Positions 1 to 11,062 are shown, counted from the first letter of the stretch. The stretch: 64,000 bases of DNA from Hirsutella rhossiliensis (GCF_020360975.1 NW_025408679.1:2232001-2296000), one strand, 5' to 3'. Notes: generated by a model from the sequence alone, not told the origin. A program made the numbers and translations.

Positions 1-682
1 GACACTCGCGGCATACGTCAACTCCTGCGCGCTCGTGCGGCGGAAGGCAAGCGTCACACTTCTGGATAGCCCTGGTCGCCTGCAGCAGGGAGGGCGACAA
101 ACGACCTCTCCACTGCATGGCTGAGAGCTCGCAAGGCGGCGTCTTCCTGTAGCAGAAGACGCAGTGAGAAATCCGTAACGTCCTCTCGTCCGTAAAGGCT
201 TGGTAGAACGATTTAGGAGCTGCTACCCGAAGGGCAAGTGGAATTTCGTTGCACCAGGATCTTGTTGACGACGCCTGCTCCTTGGCGCGGAAAGAGGCGT
301 TATAGTGATGTAGTGCGGATTCGACTGAGCCTCGTTGAAGTTGAAAGGTTTCTCGCATCGGCCGAGGTCTTTTGGGGGGGCGCTTGGGCAGCGTCGGCGG
401 TGGAGTGGGAAGCGCTTGCTCTTGTCTAGGTCGTTTCGGGGACGGAGTCGCCGGCGGCTGAGTGGTGGTCGAAGTGGGAGGTGCTTCTTCTCTGAGTCGG
501 TTCGGCGATAAATTGCCTCGCGGCTGCGTGTGTGGGTTATATTGGTATTGGGCTTCACGTCGGCGGGGTCGGTCTTCAGCGCGCTGGCGATCCATATCAT
601 GTAAGAGACGGAGGATCTCGTCATGTGGGACTCTGACGGGCTGTTGCCGGCGCTGGACCCTGGCTACCTGTTCTCGCGGCAT
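1..682 (-). pseudogene. Helitron Rep-helicase, N-terminal fragment (copy A)
   Basis: This is the 5' coding end of a rolling-circle transposon protein, running off the left edge of the window. Over nearly its whole length it matches the N-terminal part of the intact Helitron at 26991-32096; for example, bases 1-60 match 31323-31382. The matching initiation codon is the ATG whose first base is 682 on the minus strand. This copy carries one unit of an acidic/basic repeat with a PHDEI..LL.DMDRQRAEDR core, whereas the intact copy carries two. Similarity to the intact copy stops just upstream of the ATG, so the 5' flanks differ. Everything from the zinc-rich region onward lies outside the window. 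Whether this copy is intact to the left cannot be judged. Confidence 0.8.
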
Positions 683-1300
683 GGTGAAAACGAGTGGCCC
701 GAGGAGAGAAGACCGGCTCTGCTTGAGAAGAAAATCGGTTCCAGTCAGACAGACTTGTCGGCATACCTAAAGGGTTCGGTCAGTCAATCGGCCGGGCAGC
801 GGGGTCGGTGGGGCTCATTGTGGCTTGCCTTGACGATTCGAAAGGCACCAGTCGGTGGCGCAGGCGCACGGAGCGGCATGTGGTCCGTGCTAAGGTAGGG
901 CGCGGAAGGACGCGGAAGAAAGATCCTTTCGTCACGTCGTTCCTCGTTCCTCAAGGCACAGGAGACAGGAGACCGGCGCAAGCGCCGCCAATGCCTTGAG
1001 GAACGAAAGTGGCGGTGAAAGTGGCTGTGAAAGTGGCTGGTGGGCACGGAGCGGGAAGCGGCCCGTGCGTAGGGGGGTGGAAGGTTTGCGGGGGAAAGAG
1101 GCGGAAGAAAGAACCTTTCGTTCCTCAAGGCACCGGCCCCTTTCAGGGTCCGCCAATGCCTTGAGGAACTTGAGGAACGGGACTGGAGCATTCAGTTTGG
1201 TTTTCACACTGACAGGTCTGTTGAGAAGAAGATGCGGCTTGCTCTGATAGTGTGGCTGCTTGGACGCCATCTTACCCCGCTACAACATGGTGGGTTGAGG
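683..1300. repeat. Repeat region with two hairpin modules
   Basis: No convincing gene lies here. Two degenerate units each contain a hairpin built from TTCCTCAAGGCA and its complement TGCCTTGAGGAA (947-958 with 992-1003; 1121-1132 with 1157-1168). Between and after them is sequence resembling a GTGGCGGTGAAAGTGGCT stretch. Bases 905-957 are the same as about 32877-32930, inside the inverted arm of the pogo-type element. The long open frames on both strands here are low-complexity shadows of this GC-rich repeat. Confidence 0.7.
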
Positions 1301-1424
1301 GCGGGGTAAGGACGCAATGGAAAAGGAAAGTCTAAGGAGCCAGCCTTCATCTCGAATGGCGAAGGAGTCCGAACCGTTCGTGAATCATGCAGTGAAGTGG
1401 AACAATTTGTCAAGAATCGACCCA

Positions 1425-2100
1425 ATGCCTCCGATTGATTATTCAAAGGTGGGACAACATCGACACCGATTCGGAGCCAGAGGCATCGCCCCAGCAAGCG
1501 CCAGCGGCAACACCCACCCCGCCGCCCACGCATGCCTCCCCGGCGTTGGGTACATCAGGTTTGAGGGAAATGCACAGCAACTCAGGGCAAGTTGAAGCTG
1601 TCATTGTCCGATGCGAGGCAGAGAAACGCAAGTTTCCCCTTTGGTCTGCCACTGCAATCCCTGCGAATCATGATGTGTTTTCGCAGTCGGTGCCCTCCGT
1701 CCCAGCGCTCATCGAGGTCCCGCTGGTCCTCTATCGGACGGGGACTCAGTCCGCCAACGAGGCAGACCTCGACAACCAGATTGCTACGTACCTTAATATT
1801 GATGCCGACTCCGGGTTTGCACCTCCAGAATGGCAGTCACAAGTTGGCACCGTCGTGGTCGCGCGCAAGGACAGGAGGCCATTTTATCCGCAGCATCTTG
1901 AAGGCGTGTGGATGTTCTGCGACCACATCCTGGACCTGTTCGGGGAGGGAGACGGGCCGCCGAGATGGCTTTATAGCCGTCACGCGTTCGAGGAATGGTG
2001 GGTAAATTATTGTAAGGAGCAAAAGCGCATACGCCCTGGGAAGGGAGGGGAGCGAGATCCAGACGACTGGGGTGCGGTCCGGTCACCTTATGAAGTGTAG
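1425..2100 (+). CDS. Conserved ascomycete hypothetical protein, one-base frameshift near the start
   Basis: The ATG at 1425 starts with MPPIDYSK. This N-terminal motif (MPPIDYSKWDNI) is one I associate with a group of ascomycete proteins, some of which carry MYND zinc fingers. After the AAG codon at 1446 the frame is wrong. Skipping one G at 1448-1449 gives WDNIDTDSEPE and then an open frame to the TAG at 2098-2100, about 225 residues in all. Visible features are a Pro/Ala/Thr-rich linker, then a conserved-looking block with LDNQIATYLNID, FAPPEWQSQVGTVVVARKD and an ending DDWGAVRSPYEV. No enzymatic motif is visible and I assign no function. It sits between a Helitron 5' fragment and a Helitron 3' end only about 30 bases downstream. 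The extra G may be real decay or a base-calling error. Confidence 0.6.
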
Positions 2101-2130
2101 GACGTTTACCTGCCGCGTTACGACGTGCAA

Positions 2131-3280
2131 AAGGTCAAACTATCAGGATGGTTAGTATATTACCACTACTTTTCGAAACCCTGGTCCTCGTATAACCGTC
2201 TCGTTTCTGCGGCCAAGTTCTTGAGTCTCTGCATTCCATCAATTATGGCCGGATCCAGCCCATTGCCAATGAAATCATGCTGTCTCACAGGACCAAGAAG
2301 CTTGATGCCCCGAAGCGAGGTGCACCTGGACAGTTGCACATAGAGGCTCGTAAAATCGCACCTGGAGGGTTCACCATTGGTCACACGATTTCCACGCAGC
2401 TCCAACAGTACTTCCACGAACGTTTTACCCTGGGCTTTGTAATCGGTGAGGACGAACGCTGGTACGACGGGCAATCCACGTCGCGTGCATCTTGCCGACA
2501 AGAATTTGAAGTGAGAGTTACCGGTAGTCGAATCAAGTGTATGTGACATGGGGCGGATGAGTACCGTCCCCACCGGGAGGGACGGTATCGCCAAGGCCTT
2601 CGTCTCCTCGGACCGCAGAAGAATGCCGAGCGGTGGCCCGAAGTGGATGGTCACGTCATCCGCCAAGTGGTATCCTGGGTGATTGGGATCGAGTATTACG
2701 TCCACGGCAGTAAAGTCGGCCCCATTCACAACTTTCAAGCCAGTGTAGATGTTCTTGTTCACAACCACAGGCATGCCCTGGGCGTAGAAGAAGACGCCGG
2801 GGACCTTGCAAGCGGAGTCGTCACCTTGTCCTATGGTTCGCGCTACGATGTTTGGAGAAAGCGTGCCGTTGCGCCAGGTGTGAGTCGAGACAAAGATCCG
2901 GATATGCCGCTTGTTGAAGCGCGCCCAGCCCACGACAGCTTCCATGTTGAGGGCCCAGCGGGTGCGGTTCAGTGGCGTTATAGCACGCAAACCATCGTGG
3001 AAGGTGATTTGGGAGCTTCCTACAATGTTTTCGTTGAGCAAGTCGAGGTCTTGCTGCGTCTGGCGCCCGTTACGAACTCGATCCTGGAGTGCGCGAAGTT
3101 GGGGATCGTTGCGTGCCCGGACTTGGTTTTCGAGGAGCACAACGGTTTTGAACAGATGCCACAATCTGCAGCCGCTGTGGTGAGAGATGGTCGCTTGTCG
3201 CAGGGGGGTCTGTGTTCGGTCCGGCGGTCTGTTGATCAGGAGGCTTGTTTCCCGCACGGGGGCGAACTGGTTGAAGTACT
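2131..3280 (-). pseudogene. Helitron helicase, C-terminal fragment (copy B)
   Basis: This is the C-terminal part of a PIF1-family helicase from a Helitron. It matches the 3' third of the intact Helitron protein (26991-28095) with scattered substitutions and a few small indels. Readable blocks include FAPVRETSLLINRPP, VFFYAQGMPVVVNKN, VLTDYKAQGKTF and the final SLYVQLSRCTSLRG helicase motif. The ATP-binding Walker A and B motifs are absent because the homology ends at about 3280, where gypsy reverse transcriptase sequence begins. The shared 3' end of the two Helitron copies starts near GGTCAAACTATC at 2131. It is a dead fragment, separate from copy A: a host-like gene lies between them. Confidence 0.85.
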
Positions 3281-4404
3281 GATTTGACGTGGAGTCTGTG
3301 GGTGGCGAGGTCGTCTGAGTAGATGAGAATGTCGTCGATGTAGGCTGTGCAATATCTATCAAGGAATGGGCGTAAGACTTCGTTGATTCGAGCTTGAAAG
3401 GTAGCTGGGGCGTTTGATAGTCCAAAAGGCATCACCATGCTCTCGAAGAGACCATATCTTGTGTTGAACGCCGTCATCCACTCCTGACCCTCCTTGATGC
3501 GTATTCGATTGAACGCTGCGACGACATCGAGTTTGGTGAAATACTTGGCTTGGCTTAGCTGAGAAAGTGTCTCCTGGATTAACGGTAGCGGGTAGCGGTT
3601 CTTGATGGTTATCGCGTTAAGAGCTCGGTAGTCCACGCAAAACGAAGGCCCCTCCTGGCTTCTTTGCAAATAACACCGGCGAGGCCGCCGGTGAGGTGCT
3701 AGCGCGTATAAAACCCTTGTCAAGGTTTTCCTGAAGGAATTTCCGGAGGACGAGAAGTTCGTCTTGGGACATCCCGTACAGAGGTCCATGTGGTGGAGTC
3801 GTTCCAGGTTGAAGTTCAATTTCGTGGTCGCAGTCTCGGTGTGGGGGGAGTTTATCCGCCTCTGATTGGTCGAATGCCTTCAAGAATTCATGGTAGTGTT
3901 GTGGTACTTTTGTTGCAGGATCGATCAAAGTCTTGGGTTCGAGGGCTTTGTGAATGTCTTCGAGTGATGCCCTGAAAGGTACATATCGGCTGCTATTTTC
4001 CGGGAAGCTCGGAGTTCCTGTGTTTGTTGGTCCTTGGGGTTAAGGGAGGTGATTCCGTCCTGTAGCTGGAGCTCTCGGTTCATCTTGTCCATGTCTGTGA
4101 GTGCAGAGTCGAATCGGATCCGTCGGCGTGTTTTAGGTTCTACGAAGGTGGAGGCTTCTGTGATGACCCCAAGTTCAGCCAGCCTTTTGTCGATCTCATA
4201 CAGTGATAATGAGAATACGTCGACGTCGCGGTTTTTGGTCAGCATGTGGAACGCGGCTGCGCCGACTCTTCGGGGGATTGATGGGCGTGGCAGTATAGTC
4301 GTGGTTGCAGAACTTGACAAAGAGGGAGCTCCAGAAACAGGCAGTTGGTATTGTCCTTTCTCCATGCAGTATTTGCGGCAGTGATCAAAGTTGAAAGTGA
4401 CCAC
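3281..4404 (-). pseudogene. Ty3/gypsy pol: reverse transcriptase part, 3'-truncated
   Basis: Reverse transcriptase of an LTR retrotransposon. On the minus strand the order is a linker with DHEIELQPG, the RT fingers and palm (CVDYRALNAITIKNRYPLPLI, FTKLDVVAAFNRIRI, MPFGLSNAPATFQ), and the catalytic YIDDILIYSDD box. Coding stops at the junction with Helitron copy B at about 3280, so the rest of RT, RNase H and integrase are missing. The frame shifts at least twice (near 3700 and near 3925). A chromodomain and 3' LTR of the same family are found separately, on the plus strand at 19801-20280. Confidence 0.88.
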
Positions 4405-5122
4405 ATTCGTGCTCCAATTGACGATTGGGTTGTGATCTGTTAGCCAGGGTTTTCCAAGTAATTATGACATTATACTTCCCAAGCTTCGTTACGTAAAAAA
4501 GCATCTTCTCCTTGTGTCCCTTGATGTCCATGTTGAGCTTCACCACATGAGTGATGTCGCCAGCCGAGGAGGGTCTTCCATCGACTACGTTCAGCCGGCG
4601 ACGGTTTCGTAATTCATAAAGCGTGAGTTTGTTGGTGTGCGCGAAGGATTCGTCTATAAACCCCTTTCCGGTGGCACCTGAGTCAAGCATTGCTTCGGTT
4701 TTAATCGGGGTGGAATTGTCTTCGATTAGGTTACAAGGCAGTAGCAAATGAGCTTGGTTGGTGTCCAGAGAAGAGAGCAGTAGATCGCCCTTCTTGCGTC
4801 TCCTGCGCCGACTTCCGTCGGAGACTACACTTTTCCGTCCTCCATGGTGCGGTGTCGCAATTGAGGAACGATGTTTGCCCGAGCTGCACCAATGGCAGAG
4901 TCCATGCGTTGTGCAATAGGCTCTGCGTGCCGCTCTCTGCTTCCGTTTGGGGTCTACGACCAGAGGCGACATCTTTGGCCCCCAGGTGATGACGCTCAAA
5001 TCCATTGAATCCCCGCCGTTAGAGGTCGTCGATTGTGGCGTGGTGGAGGTTGTAAGGTTGCTTTGTGACTTGCTGAGTTGTCGGTGTTTTTCTTGAAGTA
5101 ATTGGCATTGACTTGACGGCAT
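4385..5122 (-). pseudogene. Ty3/gypsy gag zinc knuckle and aspartic protease
   Basis: This continues the minus-strand gypsy polyprotein. A zinc-knuckle-like Cys/His cluster (CTTHGLCHWCSSGKH) is followed by a retropepsin-like domain whose active site reads LDSGATGKGFID, with a later ITHVVKLNMDIKGH strand. This is the protease that would process the polyprotein. The region is one open frame of about 245 codons that overlaps neighbouring frames on both sides, so the polyprotein is frameshifted. The real initiation codon lies upstream in the gag segment. Confidence 0.75.
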
Positions 5123-6057
5123 TCGTTATCGCAGATACGGACAAGGTCCATAAATTGACTAAGTTCGGTAGGTGTATCTTTGCCCTTAGTGAGAGAAAGT
5201 CTCCAGATAACGTTGTCGTGGAGGGCACGTCGGAGGTGAGCAATGAGCGCCCCACTATCCCACTCGGTGAGCTTGGCGACGGCATACCATTCGGGAGGAA
5301 TGTCGTAAGGGATCTATGGCCTTGTTTCATGTCAAAGATTTTGAGTTGGGCGGTAGCTTTAGCGTCAATATCCCCGAAGGCTGACTGAAGGGTGCTTTTA
5401 TGGCATTGACATCGTCGAAGAGAACCACCCCATCTTTAATGTTGTAGCGGACTTGGTCATGTGCTTTGCCTTTAAGGCATGAGACGACATATCCCATACG
5501 TTGAGGTTCCGAGTTCCACCAATCTTTATTCATTTCGAGCTTCAACTCGAGGTGCTGGAGGAAATTCGGCAGAAGCGTGGGGTCCTCTCCGGTGAAGGCC
5601 TCAGGATCAGGGTGTTCTGGTGTGCGGTGTGAAGCTCCTTTGACTGAATGATCTTTAGGTATGCTTCATTTTCTGCCATAAGACGGGCGATCGTTGCGTC
5701 TCCATCACTTTTAGAAATGAGCGTGTTTTCTAGGCGGGTTTGGAGGTCCTCCATGTCCCTTATTGTCGTCGTGGTCGAGGCACGTAGTGAATCGATTACC
5801 GCTTGCATACTGTATGCGGCATTGCATACGAGGAAGACTTCTTTCATGAGACCGGCTGGGTTAGCAACAAAGGCATTTCGGAACGTTTCATTGGTATTGC
5901 TGGCGTTGAGGAGGGGCAGGGGCACTCGATCGACGGGTGTGGGGCAGCGGTAGCCATTGGGTTGTTGACGGTGTGGTGGTTTAGGTGAGAATTTGGTTGC
6001 AGGGTGTTTTGGTGAGGTTTGAAAGCGACAAGTGCGGTTTAGAACTATCGAAATCAA
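5019..6057 (-). pseudogene. Ty3/gypsy gag, frameshifted
   Basis: Structural capsid-type part of the same gypsy element, spread over three overlapping frames (5542-6057, 5327-5545, 5019-5330). The N-terminal piece has a predicted coiled-coil-like stretch (MEDLQTRLENTLISKSDGDATIARLMAENEAYLK, here cited by position 5650-5760). The middle piece has a gag-like WWNSEPQRMGYVVSCLKGKAHDQV segment. It lies just inside the 5' LTR at 6109-6272. The frame breaks make it non-functional as sequenced. Confidence 0.7.
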
Positions 6058-6108
6058 TAGTCACGTCGCGGACGGTGATCTATTGAGGGGGGTAGTTGGT
6101 AGACAATA

Positions 6109-6272
6109 TGTGACGGTACAAGTGCACGAACAAGGTCGGGTGCGACTTGGGTAAAGTGATTGTCTACGAAGAGAGAAGGAGGTTCCTAAGGAAGACTCTG
6201 ACTTTCGCTATTTACATGAATCAAAGTGAGACATTTCATAAAGTATGAAAGTCACATGATCGTTCCCTCACA
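6109..6272 (-). repeat. 5' LTR of the truncated gypsy element
   Basis: A 164-bp sequence bounded by TGTGA...TCACA. It is the reverse complement of 20118-20280 almost base for base, which defines both ends. It borders the gag end of the minus-strand gypsy on its left. On its right it abuts LINE RNase H sequence at 6273, so the gypsy inserted into a LINE copy. No TSD can be tested because the other end of this gypsy is lost. Confidence 0.85.
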
Positions 6273-7164
6273 ATATCGAAGCATGATTTCTCGTTGTATC
6301 GTCCATCTTCTGCATCGAAAGAGGAAATGTTCCACCGTTTCCGCCGACTGTCCGCAGGTGCACTCATCCGATTCCTCTGCCCCGATTTTGCAAAGGTAGC
6401 CATTCAGTCGTGATTTGCCAGTTCGAAGTTGTACCAACACTTCAGATTCCTTTCTAGTTAGCTCGTCGTACATCTTGCGGGTGTGCTTGCCCGGCAATGC
6501 TTTATCGATGCGCTTTGAGTGCTTTCAACCCTTTCTGGGATCTGACGAACGCGAGTGTGTTCGTTGAGCAGCAGTCGTAACGTCGTGGCTCTTGCCTGAA
6601 ACGTTGCTGGTTCAGCGATGCATTCATCTCGCGTCGCTCTTTTCGCCTGCATTTTGGCCAGTGGCCCAATGGTGAACTCCTCATTCTTTGCAGGCACCCA
6701 ACGAAGTCTGACTCTGCAGCCTCTTTTCGCAAGATACTCAACAGATCCGTATATCGCCCGTATCGTGCACTGACCAGACTGCTGCCGCGGTCGCCCGATG
6801 ACTTGCAGGACAGAGCGGTTGCTTGTCACAACTGTGAGCTGTCGGTCATGAAGACCTAGAGGTACACACCTCAGGGCCATGGCGATTGCCTCGAGTCCTG
6901 CTGTGTAGGCATTCTGCTCATCACTGGAGCCAAGGGTGACGGAGTAGCTGGCCAGCACCTCGTCTGCGCTGTCACGGGAAGCATCCCGAACGACGCCTCC
7001 CAACCCGACCTTGCCTTTCCTTTGCGAGCTGGACGTCGCGATAGTGATGTCCTCCGGGTCATCCGACTTCAGCACCTCCGCTCGGTCTGCCTCGTACGTT
7101 GCCTGCACTCGTTCGTCCCACGGCGCCAGTGCGAACTCGTGGATGACTTCCAGGCGCTTGGTAT
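6273..7164 (-). pseudogene. Tad-like LINE ORF2, RNase H and C-terminal fragment
   Basis: The 3' part of a non-LTR retrotransposon ORF2. It matches 39932-40810 of the full-length LINE in this window. It contains an RNase H-like domain (GLGGVVRDA, EQNAYTAGLEAIAMAL, VTSNRSVLQVI) and the terminal Cys/His motif (ECTCGQSAETVEHFLFRC). The extreme C-terminus is cut off by the gypsy LTR at 6272, and the 5' side ends at about 7164 at an AT-rich hAT-like sequence. Several frameshifts are present. Confidence 0.85.
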
Positions 7165-7485
7165 TAGGGGTGATAGATGAAGGCGAATTTTTTGAAGATT
7201 TTGAATGAAGGATGAATCAAATGAATTGAATTTTTTGGATCTTGATTCAAAATCTTCAAGCTCCAATTTTCGCGATTCAAGTTGGGTTTGGGCCAATTCA
7301 AGCCATTCATGAATGGTTTGAAGGGATCCCCTAAACAAAGTGAATTTGGTGCGTACACGGTACCTAAGCGATCGCAAAGATCCCTCAAAAACGCCAATAA
7401 GTAGTATATAGTTTATAGCCTTCTGAGAAACCTCTCGATAATCCAGAATACTACAAAAATTAACTTACATAAATACTGATCCGCA
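7165..7485. repeat. AT-rich hAT/MITE-like end sequence
   Basis: No gene. It begins with TTAGGGGTGATAGATGAAGG and contains repeated TTTTGAA/ATTCAA words typical of subterminal repeats of DNA transposons. A similar start (CTAGGGCTGATATTTGAAG) is found at 47725. I infer that both are ends of related hAT-type elements. The right part (7330-7485) shows nothing recognisable. Confidence 0.4.
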
Positions 7486-7490
7486 TGTCC

Positions 7491-7788
7491 TGTCAGGGCC
7501 CTACCTGGGACCCCTGGGTTACCGTGACACACCTGGGGACTACTACGGAAACCGCGGACGGGCACGGCACCCGCGGACGGGCACGGCACCCGCGGGCGGG
7601 CACGGGCACGGGCAGCTCCGACGGTAGGTACGGGCAGCCCCGTCATCCAGGTCCGAAGCGACAGGGAGGATATGAGGAGGTCACGGCGTTAGGAGTTATG
7701 TGGTTTTCTTTCCTCTTCATCTTAGTATTCTTTCGTTACAGAGTATCTTGCTAGCTTTGTCTGCAGTCTCCTTTCGCTCGCCGTGACA
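7491..7788 (+). mobile_element. Solo LTR of the chromodomain gypsy family (TSD TGTCC)
   Basis: A 298-bp LTR starting TGTCAGGGCC and ending CCGTGACA. It is the same family as the LTRs at 10700-10993, 49574-49872 and 55930-56227. It is flanked by a perfect 5-bp direct repeat TGTCC (7486-7490 and 7789-7793), with no internal gypsy sequence, so it is a solo LTR left by LTR-LTR recombination. Its internal GC-rich short repeats (ACGGGCACGGCACCCGCGG units) differ in number and order from the other LTRs. Confidence 0.93.
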
Positions 7789-7937
7789 TGTCCTAGGAAA
7801 ATCGACCGAAAATAAGCACTTTCAAAAGCTTTGCCGAATCCTCAAAATACGTCGGTACAGCGCGTTCAAATCCGCCATTGTACACGGCTACACACTCGTA
7901 GAGCCTCAATTCTCTGAAGCCTCCATTGTATCTGGGC

Positions 7938-8043
7938 GGAGGGTGTTGCGAAGACCATTGCGCCATGCAGGCAAAAGTGGAACGCGCTCCAACAGGAGCG
8001 CTGCAATTGACACATATCTGATGTCTGTCTTTCTTCCCGACAG
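7938..8043. repeat. About 100-bp repeat shared with 48028-48125
   Basis: The segment from TGCGAAGACCATTGCGCCATG to CTGTCTTTCTTCCCGACAG is the reverse complement of 48028-48125 with only a few changes. It lies 3' of the hAT transposase gene and is probably the shared end region of an autonomous element and a shortened relative. Confidence 0.75.
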
Positions 8044-8099
8044 AGGGTTGATATCGCAGATTCATCGGCTTGGGAGGCAGGAGGTTTGGGGGTAGGAGG

Positions 8100-8215
8100 C
8101 AGACTTGCAAATAGATAAATCAAATCAAATCCGGGGTCCAATTTGATTTGATTTGGATGGCAAAATCATGGATCTGATTTGATTTGATTTGATTTGAGTC
8201 GATTTGGATCTCATT
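8100..8215. repeat. TTTGA-rich low-complexity tract
   Basis: Tandem ATTTG/TTTGA words (for example four consecutive copies around 8178-8198) separate the hAT transposase stop from the shared 100-bp repeat. Such tracts are common as subterminal repeats of fungal hAT elements. No gene is seen here. Confidence 0.6.
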
Positions 8216-10460
8216 TGGATATCTGGATAACTCCACTTTTTTCCCACGACGAAATACACTGAGCCGCCCCGATAAGGTCCGCTTTGAGGCGGCCTCTCTG
8301 AGCTGTGACCATCTGTCCGGCAAGGCTAAATATTCTCTCCGGCTCTGAAGACATTGCCGGAATAGAAAAGAGGTCGATTGCCATTCGCGACAAGCGTGGA
8401 TACTGGCGTCTGCGGAGAAGCCAGTACTGGATGGGATTGTCCACAAGACAATCGCCCGGATCGGTACTGGCCACCCATTCTGCGTATTCGTCACGCGTGG
8501 AGGACGGTGAGGGCGCAGGTTGGGCGCCAAGTTTCCTAATTGAGGTCATGAAGTCATCTAGGTCCGTTGTCTTCCTTGCAGCTGTGGGCTCCTCGGGTAT
8601 CGTATCCTGCTCGACCGCGAGGGTTCGGTACTCCTCCCATAGCTCTTGCACAGCCGCCCTTCCTCTGGCCAACCAGTCCGGATGATCGGACCACTGCGAC
8701 TCGACGGTGGACCAGCGAAACGCGGGATGGAGGACGAGGCTTGCGAGGTACGCAGGGCTATCCTCCGTAAGGGCGTAGTATTGATCCAGCTTCATCCAGC
8801 CGAGATTGCAGCCGATTCGCAGGTACGGTTCCTCGTCCCGTTCGTGCTGTAGCTTTGCCTCTTCTAGGTGCTTCAGAAGCCACTCCATTGTGAGCAAAAC
8901 TTCCCAAATCGCGCCGAATTTGCCTTGTCGTGGCTGGCCCTCTAGGCGCTTTGTCGCGATCTTCAATGGTTTCAGGATCGCCAAATACTCTGCAATAACG
9001 GACCAGTCCTCAGTGACCATCTGGTCGTCCACAATTGTAGGCTTCTTGCGGCACTTCTTCGGCATCGGCTTTGCCCGTGCTGTGTCCTTCTCGCCACATA
9101 TTGATTCCACTCTGTCACTTCCGCTTGGACCAGCGAATCGAGTGCATTGCGAAGCATGTAGCCCTCCATCATCGCTTCGGACGAGTTCCAGCGAGTAGCG
9201 TTGTCCATGACCACATCGTAGGTTGTTTTGTCTTCGAGGCCCAGGGCGGTGTTCTCGATGGATTGGAGCATGTGGAGCCTTTCAATGCGCTGCCCAGACC
9301 TTTCCACCCAGTGAACGATATTGTGCAACTTGCCGATGGGGCCCTTGATCTCCAGAGTCTGACCTCATCTTGGATCTCTTTGTTGGCTTGGCAATCCTCT
9401 TCGAACGCGTCGGCGTCCGTGCCGAAAAGGATGGATCGGGCGACGAGGTTGATGATGTGGCCGCAGCAACGGAGCCGACGATGCTGCTTGTTGAACCCCA
9501 ACTCAGCGCCCAAGTCTTCAAGGCACGTGTCGTTGCTCTCCGCATTGTCTGTGACAAAATATCCAACGCGATCCTCGAACCCATACTCGTGGATTATCTC
9601 GCTGACACGGTCGGCCAGGTTTTCCACAGTGGCGACCTTCAATCCGTGGCAAGCCGAGGAGAAACGTACGGAACTTCCCTTCGTCATCAATAAAGTGTAC
9701 GGTAAGGCCGAGCAGAGATGTGAATTTTCGGGAGGACCAAGCATCAAAGGAGACGTTGATGCGGCTGAGCGACCGACGAAGCAATTCCGTCACGACACCT
9801 TTGTGACAATTGAAGGAGCGCACAATCCAGTCGCGTATTGTGCTATGAGTGGGAATACTGCCCGAATCCGCAATTGCGCTGTTCGCGTAAGCCATAAGGT
9901 CGCGAAAGTACGGACTCTCCAGTTTGTGGAATGGTATGTTGTCGCATGCCACCCAGCGTATCAAGAGATGTTGAAAGCGAAGCGGTTCAAAGGACGAGAT
10001 GAAGGCATTCATCAGAGCCTGATCCTTCGGTCGGTTGGAGTCTAGGTCAACCACGTCGAAAAGAGTGCGTTGCTTCTTCCTCTGTGGTAGCATTGGCCCG
10101 CCTTTGTTGATGTGGTGAATTTCTTCCATGTGACTGTTCGCTTGACTTGTGGATGCAGCATCGTACATATGGGTAATTGTAGCCTTCTTCCCGTGGCAGG
10201 CCTTGCAAAGCCAAAACCGATGACCGGAATCGGTTTTCTCGATATCGAACCCATGCTCCCATACCCATCCCGTCCGCGCTCTTTTTCTATACTTGCGTAT
10301 GGAGAAACCGAGAGGCGATTCCAATCGATGCCTTCATATCCAACGTAGTCGATCGAAGGTGATGTGTCAAGGTCGGGGAGCTCTCGGGAGCGCTAAAACT
10401 GGTGGACGGGACACTAGAAAGGGCGGCTGACAGCGCCTCGCCTTCTGCTGTATGCGCCAT
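8211..10460 (-). pseudogene. hAT transposase, frameshifted
   Basis: DNA transposase of the hAT superfamily. The likely ATG is at 10460 on the minus strand (MAHTAEGEA), followed in two further frames by DYVGYEGIDWNR and KRARTGWVWEHGFDIEK, and then a BED-type zinc finger (FWLCKACHGKK ... HMEEIH). Next come the catalytic-core blocks (YFVTDNAESND, LRCCGHIINLVARSI). The C-terminal hAT dimerisation region (AIDLFSIPAMSSEPERIFSLAGQMVTAQRGRL) ends with the stop at 8211. At least four frame changes are needed to read through, so it is inactive as sequenced. I could not identify unambiguous TIRs or an 8-bp TSD. Confidence 0.85.
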
Positions 10461-10699
10461 TGCAGTCAAGTGCAGAGCTGTCCCATTTTGGCCACCGGCT
10501 ACAAATATTTCCCCCAGTAATATGGCAGACGCACCCAAAGATATATTTCACGATCAAACGTGTCAGGTAAAACGCAAAAAGAAAGCTTAGTGACACGGCC
10601 TGGAAAAGCAACTGCCAGTAATAAGCGACCGCTCTGGGCCGGGGCTGGCTCCCAAAAATTATTGGCCCAGGTCGCCATTGTGGGGCGTATCCAAATAAT
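10461..10699. other. Interval between hAT gene and gypsy LTR, no gene seen
   Basis: About 240 bases with no recognisable coding sequence. It probably belongs to the 5' end of the hAT element. No TIR matching the left side was found by eye. Confidence 0.4.
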
Positions 10700-10993
10700 T
10701 GTCACGGCGAGCGAAAGGGGACTGCAGACAAAGCTAGCAAGATACTCTGTAACGAAAGAATACTAAGATGAAGAGGAAAGAAAACCACATAACTCCTAAC
10801 GCCGTGACCTCCTCATATCCTCCCTGTCGCTTCGGACCTGGATGACGGGGCTGCCCGTACCTACCGTCGGAGCTGCCCGTGCCCGGAGCTGCCCGTCCGA
10901 GCTGCCGTCCGCGGGTGCCGTGCCCGTCCGCGGTTTCCGTAGTAGTCCCCAGGTGTGTCACGGTAACCCAGGGGTCCCAGGTAGGGCCTGACA
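10700..10993 (-). repeat. 3' LTR of the minus-strand chromodomain gypsy
   Basis: A 294-bp LTR running from TGTCACGG to CCTGACA, the reverse complement of the family LTR. It is followed on the right by a polypurine-type tract (CTACCCCTCCTTCCGG on the plus strand) and the end of pol. Its internal minisatellite has a different arrangement from the LTRs of the complete copy at 49574-56227. Confidence 0.92.
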
Positions 10994-11062
10994 CTACCCC
11001 TCCTTCCGGAGAGCTCGCCCGAGCTCTGACCAATGCCGTAATGCCAATACCCAGAGACATAC

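Noticed and set aside
223..624. Basic open frame on the minus strand in the first kilobase (and the similar one at 31547-32035)
   Set aside because: It is conserved between the two loci only because it lies out of frame over the same Helitron N-terminal coding sequence.
1..3280. One Helitron carrying the small gene at 1425-2100 as captured cargo
   Set aside because: The N-terminal fragment's 5' side and the C-terminal fragment's 3' side face the gene, so the order does not fit a single element with internal cargo; two separate Helitron remnants are simpler.
2643..3287. 214-codon plus-strand frame, repeated at 27462-28106
   Set aside because: It is the antisense shadow of the Helitron helicase C-terminus in both places; it carries no motifs of its own.
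7485..7754. Open frames inside the gypsy LTRs (also at 10734-11060 and 55862-56131)
   Set aside because: They are translations of the GC-rich minisatellite in the LTR.
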